Positions 1 through 6,374 of a stretch of DNA of 10,571 bases are shown here, piece by piece; position 1 is the stretch's first letter, and each line of letters starts with the position of its first letter. The notes beneath the pieces were generated by a model. It ran no database searches. It had not been told where the DNA came from and was given only the letters and a program-made list of their open reading frames with translations. Made by a program: the position numbers and the translations under genes. The stretch comes from an uncultured Ruminococcus sp. (GTDB taxonomy: Bacteria; Bacillota_A; Clostridia; Oscillospirales; Acutalibacteraceae): assembly GCA_902773395.1 (NCBI GenBank), contig CACYEJ010000163.1, positions 1 to 10,571 of the forward strand. Reading direction: 5' to 3'.

Positions 1-1364
1 AGAATCAATCTCACACGTTCAACTTCTTTTCTCACATTATCCGGACTTGGCCCGCCAATCGGCGAACGCTCGTAAGCGCATTTCTCCAAGCCTATTGCCT
101 CATAAACGCCCTCGTCGAATACATCGCAAATCTTCCTGTACTCTTCAATCGGCAGGGTTTCAAGCGTGAGATTCATCTCGATACACTTTGCAACAAGCTC
201 TCCCGTTGCCTTGTAAGCATCTCTGAACGGCAAGCCCTTCTTTACAAGATAATCTGCACAATCAGTCGCATTGATAAATCCGCCTGCGGCAGCTTTTCTC
301 ATATTCTGCGGAAGAACCTTCATTGTATCAAGCATAGGTGTAAATGCCGTCAAGCACATTTTAACCGTATCAATCGCATCAAAGATAGCTTCCTTATCCT
401 CCTGCATATCCTTGTTGTACGCAAGCGCTATACCTTTCATAACTGTGAGCAATGTTGTCAAATCACCGAATACTCTGCCCGACTTACCTCTTACAAGCTC
501 GGCAATATCGGGATTTTTCTTCTGCGGCATAATACTTGAACCGGTAGAAAAAGCATCGTCAAGCTCTACAAATTTAAACTCCCAGCTGCACCACATAATG
601 ATTTCCTCGGAAAATCTCGAAAGATGCACCATAATGATAGACAAAACCGCCGCAAGCTCAATACAGTAATCTCTGTCGGAAACGCCGTCAAGACTGTTGT
701 GAGTAACGCTCTCGAAGTCAAGCAGCTCCTTAGTTATGTTTCTGTCAATAGGATAAGTTGTGCAGGCAAGAGCACCGCTGCCGAGAGGCATAACGTCCAT
801 TCTGTCTTTGCAGTCGTGGAGTCTGTCGATGTCACGAAGAAGCATCTCAGCATACGCCATTAAGTGATGACCAAAGGTAATCGGCTGCGCTCTCTGCAAA
901 TGAGTATAGCCGGGCATAACGGTTTCGGCATGCTCATACGCCTTTTCGCAAATAACCTGTACAAGCCCCTTTACAAGCTCGCTTACCTCGTCAATCTGCT
1001 TTTTGAGATACAGCTTGATATCAACGGCAACCTGATCATTTCTGCTTCTTGCTGTATGCAGACGCTTACCTGTATCGCCTAAACGCGCGGTAAGCTCGCC
1101 CTCGATAAATGTATGTATATCCTCAGCCTCAGGGTCAATCGTAAGCTTGCCGCTCTCGATATCTGCAAGGATACCTTTCAAGCCCTCGCCAATTGCGTCG
1201 GCGTCCTCCTGCGAGATAATTCCGCACTTGCCGAGCATTGCGGAGTGGGCAATACTTCCCTCGATATCCTCCCTATACATTCTGCTGTCAAAGGAAATTG
1301 AGGAATTAAAATCATTTGTAGTTTTACTTAATGCCTTTTGAAATCTGCCTTTCCAAAGCTGCAT
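1..1364 (-). CDS. argH: Argininosuccinate lyase, 3' end cut by window edge
   Basis: This enzyme cleaves argininosuccinate to arginine and fumarate, the last step of arginine synthesis, in the cytoplasm as a homotetramer. The reverse-strand reading starts MQLWKGRFQK at 1364, behind an AGGTG ribosome binding site (1371-1375). It is open for 454 codons to the left edge. Family landmarks are HTARSRND (about residues 103-110), YTHLQRAQP with the active-site region His (about 155), and the mobile catalytic loop GSSIMPQKKNPD (about 275-286), which holds the catalytic serine. The family is usually about 460 residues, so only a few C-terminal codons are missing. It lies 112 nt downstream of argG on the same strand and is presumably co-transcribed with it. 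The identification is secure; the true stop is outside the window. Confidence 0.97.
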   Translation of the reverse strand, partial: MQLWKGRFQKALSKTTNDFNSSISFDSRMYREDIEGSIAHSAMLGKCGIISQEDADAIGEGLKGILADIESGKLTIDPEAEDIHTFIEGELTARLGDTGKRLHTARSRNDQVAVDIKLYLKKQIDEVSELVKGLVQVICEKAYEHAETVMPGYTHLQRAQPITFGHHLMAYAEMLLRDIDRLHDCKDRMDVMPLGSGALACTTYPIDRNITKELLDFESVTHNSLDGVSDRDYCIELAAVLSIIMVHLSRFSEEIIMWCSWEFKFVELDDAFSTGSSIMPQKKNPDIAELVRGKSGRVFGDLTTLLTVMKGIALAYNKDMQEDKEAIFDAIDTVKMCLTAFTPMLDTMKVLPQNMRKAAAGGFINATDCADYLVKKGLPFRDAYKATGELVAKCIEMNLTLETLPIEEYRKICDVFDEGVYEAIGLEKCAYERSPIGGPSPDNVRKEVERVRLI

Positions 1365-1421
1365 ATATTTCACCTCTGTTAAAAAAATCCAAATTTTCAC
1401 CGTTCCTATAAAACACTTTAC

Positions 1422-1444
1422 GGGAGGGTAAAAAACACCCTCCC
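1422..1444 (-). other. Perfect hairpin in the argG-argH gap
   Basis: An 8-bp perfect GC-rich inverted repeat, GGGAGGGT / ACCCTCCC, encloses a 7-nt loop. It sits 32 nt after the argG stop and about 58 nt before the argH start. On the reverse strand it is followed by GTAAAGTG rather than a T-run, so it is not a standard intrinsic terminator. A role as an mRNA stability or processing element, or as a weak attenuator that sets the argG:argH ratio, is inference. Confidence 0.6.
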
Positions 1445-1476
1445 ACAAATGCCGAAATCGGTAAAAATGTTAAGAA

Positions 1477-2697
1477 TTAATATCCTTTTTTCTTAGCCTG
1501 AACCTTAATCGGAAGACCGAAGAGATTGATAAATCCGGCAGAATCGTTCTGATCGTAAACCTCGTCCTCGTCAAAGGTAGCGATATCCTCATCATAGAGA
1601 GAGTACGGAGAAGTAACGCCTGCGTCTATGATATTGCCCTTATAGAGCTTAAACTTAACATCGCCGGTAACTGTTTCCTGAGTCTTATCAACGAAAGCAG
1701 AAAGAGCCTCACGAAGAGGAGTAAACCACTGACCGAAGTATACAAGCTCTGCAAAACGGTTTGCAACATTCTGCTTGTAGTGAAGAGTATCTCTGTCAAG
1801 GCAAATCTCCTCAAGCTTAGCATGAGCAGCATAAAGAATAGTACCGCCCGGAGTTTCGTAAACGCCTCTAGCCTTCATACCTACAAGGCGGTTCTCAACC
1901 ATATCAACGATACCAATGCCGTTCTCGCCGCCGAGCTTATTGAGCTTCTTAACGATATCAACAGCGCTGAGCTTCTCGCCGTCAACAGCAACCGGAATAC
2001 CCTTCTCAAAAGAGATAGTTACGTATGTCGGCTTATCGGGTGCCTGCTCAGGAGATACGCCAAGCTCCAAGAAGCCCTCTTTATTATATGTCGGCTCATT
2101 TGCCGGATTCTCAAGGTCAAGACCCTCATGAGAGAGGTGCCAGAGGTTCTTATCCTTTGAGTAGTTAGTTTCTCTGTTAATCTTCAGAGGAATGTTCTTA
2201 GCCTCGGCGTAAGCAATTTCCTCTTCTCTTGATTTAAACTCCCAAGTTCTCCAGGGTGCAATAATTTCCATATCAGGAGCGAAAGCCTTAATTGTCAGCT
2301 CAAAACGAACCTGATCATTGCCCTTACCTGTACAGCCGTGGCAAATTGCGTCTGCACCCTCAGCCTTTGCAATTTCAACAATTCTTTTTGCAATGATAGG
2401 TCTAGCGAAAGACGTACCCAAAAGGTACTTGTTCTCATACACTGCACCTGCTTTAAGAGTAGGCCAGATATAATCCTCAACAAACTCTTTGTTAAGATCC
2501 TCAATATAAAGCTTAGAAGCACCTGTAGCAATTGCCTTTTCCTCCAAGCCCTCCAGCTCTGTACCCTGTCCAACGTCACCGCTTACTGCGATAACCTCAC
2601 AATTATTATAGTTCTCCTTTAGCCACGGAATGATAATTGACGTATCAAGTCCGCCGGAGTAAGCAAGAACAACTTTTTTGATTTCTTTTTTAGCCAT
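1477..2697 (-). CDS. argG: Argininosuccinate synthase
   Basis: This enzyme joins citrulline and aspartate, using ATP, to give argininosuccinate; ArgH, encoded next, uses the product. The protein has 406 residues, normal for the family. The ATP-pyrophosphatase P-loop AYSGGLDTS is at residues 12-20. The second family signature, [12 protein letters not shown], is at about 121-132 and contributes to citrulline/aspartate and nucleotide binding. The start ATG at 2697 has a GGAGG ribosome binding site nine bases upstream. The gene is first in a minus-strand argG-argH operon with its own promoter and ArgR-like boxes upstream. There is no truncation or frameshift. Confidence 0.98.
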   Translation of the reverse strand: MAKKEIKKVVLAYSGGLDTSIIIPWLKENYNNCEVIAVSGDVGQGTELEGLEEKAIATGASKLYIEDLNKEFVEDYIWPTLKAGAVYENKYLLGTSFARPIIAKRIVEIAKAEGADAICHGCTGKGNDQVRFELTIKAFAPDMEIIAPWRTWEFKSREEEIAYAEAKNIPLKINRETNYSKDKNLWHLSHEGLDLENPANEPTYNKEGFLELGVSPEQAPDKPTYVTISFEKGIPVAVDGEKLSAVDIVKKLNKLGGENGIGIVDMVENRLVGMKARGVYETPGGTILYAAHAKLEEICLDRDTLHYKQNVANRFAELVYFGQWFTPLREALSAFVDKTQETVTGDVKFKLYKGNIIDAGVTSPYSLYDEDIATFDEDEVYDQNDSAGFINLFGLPIKVQAKKKGY

Positions 2698-2760
2698 AGT
2701 CTTATTCCTCCATAATTTTTTTATTTTTTAAAACTTTAATCTGTTAATGTCGATGTTATA

Positions 2761-2788
2761 ATTATACACCGTTTATGCAAAAAATCAA
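2761..2788 (-). promoter_or_regulatory. Predicted sigma-A promoter of argG-argH
   Basis: Read on the reverse strand, a -35 TTGATT (2783-2788) and a -10 TATAAT (2761-2766) are separated by 16 bp. Transcription would begin near 2754, giving a leader of roughly 55 nt before argG. The -10 is a perfect consensus hexamer, and an ArgR-like box lies just upstream of the -35. Confidence 0.65.
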
Positions 2789-2794
2789 GTGTTT

Positions 2795-2812
2795 TTTGCA
2801 TATTTATTCAGA
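2795..2812 (-). promoter_or_regulatory. Candidate ARG box next to the argG -35
   Basis: The reverse strand reads TCTGAATAAATATGCAAA. This resembles the Bacillus ArgR/AhrC operator consensus (CATGAATAAAAATKCAAK), matching at 14 of 18 positions by eye. It begins 6 bp upstream of the argG -35 hexamer, where an arginine-bound ArgR hexamer could block polymerase. Known biology: ArgR represses arginine synthesis genes in Firmicutes. That this particular site is used is inference. Confidence 0.5.
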
Positions 2813-2845
2813 TTTTTTAAAAAATTCTAATTTTTATGCAAGCAA

Positions 2846-2863
2846 TATGTATTTACATGCAAA
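2846..2863 (+). promoter_or_regulatory. Possible second ARG box
   Basis: The top strand reads TATGTATTTACATGCAAA, a weaker match to the Bacillus ARG box (12 of 18 by eye). Its centre is about 51 bp from the first box and 33 bp upstream of the divergent plus-strand promoter. ArgR operators often come in pairs, which is the main reason to list it. The surrounding 2835-2884 segment is rich in ATGCAA/TTGCAT words, so chance resemblance is possible. Confidence 0.3.
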
Positions 2864-2895
2864 TTTTCTGCATACCGTGCAAAATCAAAAAAAAC

Positions 2896-2924
2896 TTTAC
2901 ACCCACACATAAATATAGTATAAT
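2896..2924 (+). promoter_or_regulatory. Strong predicted promoter for the 3306-6013 cluster
   Basis: TTTACA (2896-2901) and TATAAT (2919-2924) are separated by exactly 17 bp, one of the best sigma-A-type matches in the window. It points rightwards, away from argG. The first gene starts at 3306, so the transcript would have an unusually long leader of about 375 nt. That leader contains the paired repeats (2971-3133) and the hairpin in front of the first start codon. Confidence 0.65.
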
Positions 2925-2970
2925 TAATTTCAGAGATTTTTTCAAGTAATTCCGGTAAAAAATTTTTTTA

Positions 2971-3133
2971 TTTTAATGGACGAAGGTGGAAGTTTTTATT
3001 TAATGGACGAAGGTGGAAGTTATTTTATATTCATACTTCAACTACCTTATCTTACTGTCTCTTTATTCCAAACTTTTTTTATTTTAATGGACAAAAGTGG
3101 AAGTTATTTATTTAATGGTCGAAGGTGGAAGTT
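2971..3133 (+). repeat. Four copies of a ~23-bp repeat in two pairs
   Basis: The unit TTTAATGGACGAAGGTGGAAGTT occurs, with few changes, at about 2972-2994, 2999-3021, 3083-3105 and 3111-3133. Copies in a pair are 27-28 bp apart, and the two pairs are 111-112 bp apart. Each pair is followed by a related tail (TTCAACTACCTTAT, then TTTAACTATCTTAT), so a whole ~111-bp block appears duplicated. Copy 3 has ACAAAAG for ACGAAGG. The AAGG and AGTT of the last repeat in each pair can base-pair with AACT and CCTT/TCTT in the tail, giving a possible RNA hairpin. The rest of 2925-3261 is AT-rich, with a (CTAATA)-type triplicate at 3233-3250 and no convincing gene. Confidence 0.85.
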
Positions 3134-3261
3134 CTTTTTATTCAAGCTTTAACTATCTTATGACACTTTGCCTTTTCACATAAAAGAAAGTTTTTTCATA
3201 AAATTGATAGTACAGCATTTAATACTGTATTGCTAATACTAATACTAATTATTCACAAACA

Positions 3262-3296
3262 GAAGGAGGACGTATATATTACTGCTTAATATATAC
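3262..3296 (+). promoter_or_regulatory. Shine-Dalgarno followed by a perfect hairpin before the start codon
   Basis: A near-perfect Shine-Dalgarno, AAGGAGGA (3263-3270), lies about 36 nt upstream of the only sensible ATG (3306), too far for ordinary initiation. The gap is almost filled by a perfect 10-bp inverted repeat, GTATATATTA (3272-3281) and TAATATATAC (3287-3296), with loop CTGCT. If it folds, the spacing from GGAGG to AUG drops to about 11 nt. Known precedent: phage T4 genes 38 and 25 use an intervening hairpin in this way. That the same mechanism works here is inference. Confidence 0.7.
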
Positions 3297-3305
3297 AACA
3301 ATACT

Positions 3306-3809
3306 ATGGCTATGAAGGAAATTTCACCCTATGAATTAAACAGGAATTTATTCAACACAATCGGCGGCGAGTGGCTTCTTGTTACTGCCGGCAATGAGGA
3401 AAAATTTAACACTATGACAATAAGCTGGGGCGGTATGGGCGTACTATGGAACAAGCTTGTTTCTTATATCTTCATCAGAAAACAGCGTTACACATACGAA
3501 TTTATAGAAAACAACGAGTATTTTACCATATCCGCATTTAATTCCGAGTATCGAAACGCCCTGAAATACTGCGGCACTCATTCGGGCAGAGATGTTGACA
3601 AGACGAAGGTTACAGGTTTTACTCCTGTATTTAACGAAAATGCTCCTTATTTTGAGCAGGCTAGGCTTGTATTTGTATGCAAAAAGATATATGCTCAGGA
3701 TATCAGCGAAGAGTCTATGCTTAATGATAAAATCAAAGAATATTATCACGGTGATGACTACCACAAAATGTATGTATCCGAGATTGTAAAGGTACTTGTT
3801 AATGAATAA
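3306..3809 (+). CDS. Flavin reductase family protein (FMN-binding split barrel)
   Basis: This 167-residue cytoplasmic protein resembles the FMN-binding split-barrel (flavin reductase/DIM6) family, whose members bind FMN and act as NAD(P)H:flavin or related oxidoreductases. Visible family-like stretches are GEWLLVTAGNEEKFNTMT and SWGGMGVLWNK near residues 21-50, then RYTYEFIENNEYFTISAF near 61-78, and a CGTHSGRDVDKT stretch near 89-100 typical of clostridial members. ATG 3306 is chosen, with ATG 3312 (MKEIS) as alternative; neither has an adjacent ribosome binding site, only the SD beyond the hairpin described above. The stop overlaps the next start by 8 nt, which suggests translational coupling. 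The physiological substrate cannot be told from sequence. Confidence 0.85.
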   Translation: MAMKEISPYELNRNLFNTIGGEWLLVTAGNEEKFNTMTISWGGMGVLWNKLVSYIFIRKQRYTYEFIENNEYFTISAFNSEYRNALKYCGTHSGRDVDKTKVTGFTPVFNENAPYFEQARLVFVCKKIYAQDISEESMLNDKIKEYYHGDDYHKMYVSEIVKVLVNE

Positions 3810-4539
3810 GGGCTGTGCGATTGTTACGGGTGCTTCGAGAGGAATCGGAGCTGAAACTGCACTGGAGCTTTCAAAGCTGGGTTATGAGATAATTGTAAAC
3901 TATAACCGCTCAGAAGAGCAAGCACATCATGTTCTCGACAATATTATCAAATGCGGCGGCGGCGGATATCTTTTCAAATGCGATGTATCCAACCGAACCG
4001 AGGTTGACAGCATGATTGCCTTTGCACTCAAAACTTATAACAAAATTGACGTACTTGTCAACAATGCCGGAATTGCCCAACAGAAGCTATTTACCGACAT
4101 AACATCAGATGACTGGTCAAAAATGATAAACATAAATCTTGGCGGCGTATTCAACTGCTGTCAAAGCGTTCTGCCGTCAATGATTCATACAAAGAGCGGC
4201 AAAATCATCAATGTTTCGTCCATTTGGGGCACACTGGGAGCGTCATGCGAGGTTCATTACTCAGCGGTCAAGGCTGGTATTATCGGACTTACAAAAGCTT
4301 TGGCAAAGGAGGTTGCACCCTCCGGCATCACTGTCAACGCTGTTGCACCGGGCTGTATTCTAACAGATATGCTCACTCACGACTTCGACTCAGACACCCT
4401 CAATGAACTTGCAAATGAAACTCCTTTAGGACGCTTAGGCACTCCAAAGGACGTTGCAAATACAATTGCTTTCTTAGCAAGCGACAAAGCAGACTTTATT
4501 ACCGGTCAAATACTCGGTGTTGACGGCGGCTTTTGCTGA
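3802..4539 (+). CDS. SDR oxidoreductase, probable EF-P 5-aminopentanone reductase (YmfI-like)
   Basis: This is a 245-residue classical short-chain dehydrogenase. It shows the Rossmann motif TGASRGIG (9-16), NNAG (87-90), and a catalytic triad at Ser140, Tyr153 and Lys157 (YSAVK). NYNRS after the second strand fits NADPH preference. The stretch SSIWG..GASCEV.YS..K followed by APG...T.ML is characteristic of Bacillus YmfI, which reduces the 5-aminopentanone group on elongation factor P; FabG-type ketoacyl-ACP reductase is the main alternative. ATG 3802 is chosen because AAAGG lies nine bases upstream and it overlaps the preceding stop; a TTG at 3796 in the same frame is less likely. A 63-nt gap separates it from rlmA. 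Confidence 0.85.
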   Translation: MNKGCAIVTGASRGIGAETALELSKLGYEIIVNYNRSEEQAHHVLDNIIKCGGGGYLFKCDVSNRTEVDSMIAFALKTYNKIDVLVNNAGIAQQKLFTDITSDDWSKMININLGGVFNCCQSVLPSMIHTKSGKIINVSSIWGTLGASCEVHYSAVKAGIIGLTKALAKEVAPSGITVNAVAPGCILTDMLTHDFDSDTLNELANETPLGRLGTPKDVANTIAFLASDKADFITGQILGVDGGFC

Positions 4540-4602
4540 GAAACTACGCTGCCTTATTTGGGGTAAAGATTATAATATATTTTTGAAAGGTAGTGTTGGA
4601 AT

Positions 4603-5421
4603 TTGTCCGATAATATTTTTATCTGTCCTATATGCAAAAGTCATTTGGCGGAGAATAACCATACGTTCATCTGTGATAATAACCACTGCTATGACATATC
4701 AAAACAAGGATACGTTAATCTTTTACGCTCTCAAAAGTCCTCTAAAAAGCGTCACGGCGATGACAAACTAATGTTACAGTGCCGTCACGACTTTCTGGAG
4801 CGTGGTTTCTATAAGCCTTTACTTGATGAGATTGCAAATGTGGTCAATCAAAAGTCATGCACCAAGCCTATTACCATTCTTGACGTAGGCTGCGGCGAAG
4901 GATACTATACTGCTAATATTCATACGGCTGTAGAAAACTCAATCGTATATGGTATAGACATTTCAAAGGACGCTTTGATTTACGCCCTAAAACGTGATAA
5001 GGAACTTCGTCTTGCGGCGGCAAGCTGCTCAGAACTGCCTGTTCAAACCGAAAGCTGTGACGTTGTGATGAACATATTTTCCCCTACCAACGCTGATGAG
5101 TACGCCAGAGTGCTAAAGCATGACGGAATCTTAATTAGAGCTGTTCCGCTGGAGAATCATCTTTTCGGATTAAAAAGTGCCGTCTATGATAAGCCGTATA
5201 AAAACAAAACCGAAAATCCACAGCTTGACCATTTCACTGCCAAAGACATTAAAGAAATAAAATACACTTGGAGATTTACCACAAACGAGGACATTGTAAG
5301 CCTTTTCAAGATGACACCATACTATTACAAAACCTCTCGTACAGACCAAGCAAAGCTTAACTCTCTAAACGAGTTAGAAACAGAAATTGCTTTTGGACTT
5401 ATCGTTTATAAGAAAGCGTGA
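4603..5421 (+). CDS. rlmA: 23S rRNA (guanine-N1) methyltransferase, RlmA family
   Basis: RlmA methylates N1 of a guanine in hairpin 35 of 23S rRNA, G745 in Gram-negatives and G748 in the Gram-positive RlmA(II)/TlrB type. That site lines the peptide exit tunnel near the macrolide pocket. The 272-residue protein has the N-terminal zinc-finger ligands Cys8, Cys11, Cys24 and His28, then GYVNLL (36-41), a basic linker, GDDKLMLQCRHDFLERG, and the SAM motif LDVGCGEGYYT (93-103) with acidic Asp119. This order matches E. coli RlmA closely. Initiation is at TTG 4603, since the frame closes with TAG at 4591 and no ATG lies before the zinc finger. AAAGG at 4586-4590 is a rather distant ribosome binding site. 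A TATAAT at 4571-4576 has no good -35. Confidence 0.93.
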   Translation: MSDNIFICPICKSHLAENNHTFICDNNHCYDISKQGYVNLLRSQKSSKKRHGDDKLMLQCRHDFLERGFYKPLLDEIANVVNQKSCTKPITILDVGCGEGYYTANIHTAVENSIVYGIDISKDALIYALKRDKELRLAAASCSELPVQTESCDVVMNIFSPTNADEYARVLKHDGILIRAVPLENHLFGLKSAVYDKPYKNKTENPQLDHFTAKDIKEIKYTWRFTTNEDIVSLFKMTPYYYKTSRTDQAKLNSLNELETEIAFGLIVYKKA

Positions 5422-5425
5422 AAGT

Positions 5426-6013
5426 ATGAATGATAAAAAATACAAAAAGATAAAAAGCCGTACCATATCAATTGCGTTTTACACATTGTTTGCAATTTAC
5501 TATCTGATAGGATTAATGCGGATAATTAACGGTTCGGTTATTATGCAGATTTCAAAGCAGCTCTTTACTGTGATGTACGTAATAATTCCTCTGATTATTA
5601 TTAATCTTCCTTTTATGCTGAAAGCTTGCGGAGAGAAAAGCAAAGAAAAATGTGTGAAGAAAGCTTTTGTTGCAGCTATGTTTTTTGCTGTAATTGCCGT
5701 TATCACAGAGTTAGGACTAATGACTTACCTCGCAAGATTTACCGTGGATAAGTGGGAGAGTTTTCCACACTGTCGTTACTTGATGACTTATGATTTGGAT
5801 AGTAATTACAAAATAGTCGGAATGAGTAAAAACGAGATAATTAATCTGCTTGGAACACCAAACCAATATAACAGCAGCTTTACCTACGGCGGAGAGGCTT
5901 GGACATACGGAACAAAGAAAGGTTTCTTATCCGATAAATACTATGTTGTAGAATTTGACAAGAACGGTATAGCAGCCGATACTAACACAGGACGGACTAG
6001 CTCTTCATTATAA
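5426..6013 (+). CDS. Membrane protein with three TM helices and a BamE/SmpA-like C-terminal domain
   Basis: This 195-residue protein is not recognised as a named gene. A basic N-terminus (NDKKYKKIKSR) precedes three predicted membrane helices, at about 13-31, 46-66 and 80-103. A soluble tail follows, with VGMSKNEIINLLGTP (about 131-145), W159, Y161 and YYVVEFDKNG (172-181). This pattern of G-M-x4-I-x2-LLG-x-P, then W-x-Y, then a strand ending in FD..G, is typical of the small BamE/SmpA/BLIP-like fold. By the positive-inside rule the tail is probably outside the membrane. ATG 5426 is 4 nt after the rlmA stop, so the two are co-transcribed. An upstream in-frame extension would overlap rlmA and is less likely. 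A bidirectional terminator follows. Confidence 0.75.
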   Translation: MNDKKYKKIKSRTISIAFYTLFAIYYLIGLMRIINGSVIMQISKQLFTVMYVIIPLIIINLPFMLKACGEKSKEKCVKKAFVAAMFFAVIAVITELGLMTYLARFTVDKWESFPHCRYLMTYDLDSNYKIVGMSKNEIINLLGTPNQYNSSFTYGGEAWTYGTKKGFLSDKYYVVEFDKNGIAADTNTGRTSSSL

Positions 6014-6039
6014 ATATCTTTATCTTTATATATATACGT

Positions 6040-6081
6040 AAAAAACGACTTGAACGGATAACCTATCAAGTCGCTTTTTTT
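6040..6081. terminator. Bidirectional intrinsic terminator between convergent operons
   Basis: CGACTTGA (6046-6053) and TCAAGTCG (6066-6073) form a perfect 8-bp stem. It is followed by CTTTTTTT on the plus strand and, read in reverse, by TTTTTT. It can therefore end both the rightward cluster finishing at 6013 and the leftward amylase-SOD transcript. Confidence 0.88.
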
Positions 6082-6100
6082 ATTTTCTTCGTTAAGGACA

Positions 6101-6374
6101 CCTTAGTGATAAAATTTGACGCAGATGAAAAAATTACTCAACTCAAAAAGTTGGTGTTCGTATTTCGTCCGCCGTTGCCGGTTCGTTGACCTCTCCTTAG
6201 GGACAAATTTTGACGCAGGCGGTAAAGTCACCTAACCCAAAAAGTTGGTGTGCGTATTTCCTCCGGCGTTGCCGGTTCGTTGACCTCTCCTTCGGGACAA
6301 ATTCTGACGCAGGCGAAATAGTTACTCAACTCAAAAAGTCGGTGTGCGATTTTCCTCCGGCGTTGCCGGTTCGT
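6101..6374. repeat. 94-bp tandem repeat, three copies
   Basis: Copies start at about 6101, 6195 and 6289, with an exact 94-bp period set by TTTGACGCAG-type anchors (TGACGC at 6117, 6211 and 6305). The third copy ends near 6374. Each copy has a GGGACAAATTT/TGACGC head, an AAAAAGTTGGTG centre and a CCGGCGTTGCCGGTTCG hairpin tail. Copy 1 is the most diverged. The unit is richer in GC than the flanks and does not look coding across copies. A related 13-base hairpin follows at 6375-6387. Copy 3 overlaps the 3' end of the SOD gene, so these repeats have spread into a coding region. Dispersed relatives elsewhere in the genome are likely but cannot be seen here. Confidence 0.93.

Noticed and set aside
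271..1341. Several plus-strand open frames of 60-130 codons
   Set aside because: They are antisense shadows of argH, whose reverse-strand frame is intact and carries all family motifs.
2971..3133. Ends of an IS21-type element (which carry multiple short terminal repeats)
   Set aside because: All four copies point the same way, whereas the two ends of such an element would be inverted, and no transposase fragment is visible.
2976..3152. A 58-codon open frame (MDEGGSFYLMDEGGSYF...) across the leader repeats
   Set aside because: No Shine-Dalgarno precedes the ATG, the fourth repeat falls out of frame, and the repeat is equally well explained at DNA or RNA level. Ribosome profiling could reopen it.
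3204..3231. A second promoter just upstream of the 3306 gene (TTGATA...TGTATT)
   Set aside because: The -10 is poor and the spacer is 16 bp; kept out because the 2896-2924 promoter is far better. Start-site mapping would decide.
4571..4576. Internal promoter TATAAT before rlmA
   Set aside because: No acceptable -35 and no TGn extension; the 63-nt gap alone does not require a new promoter.
6101..6374. CRISPR array
   Set aside because: The whole 94-bp unit repeats; there are no short conserved repeats with unique spacers and no cas genes.
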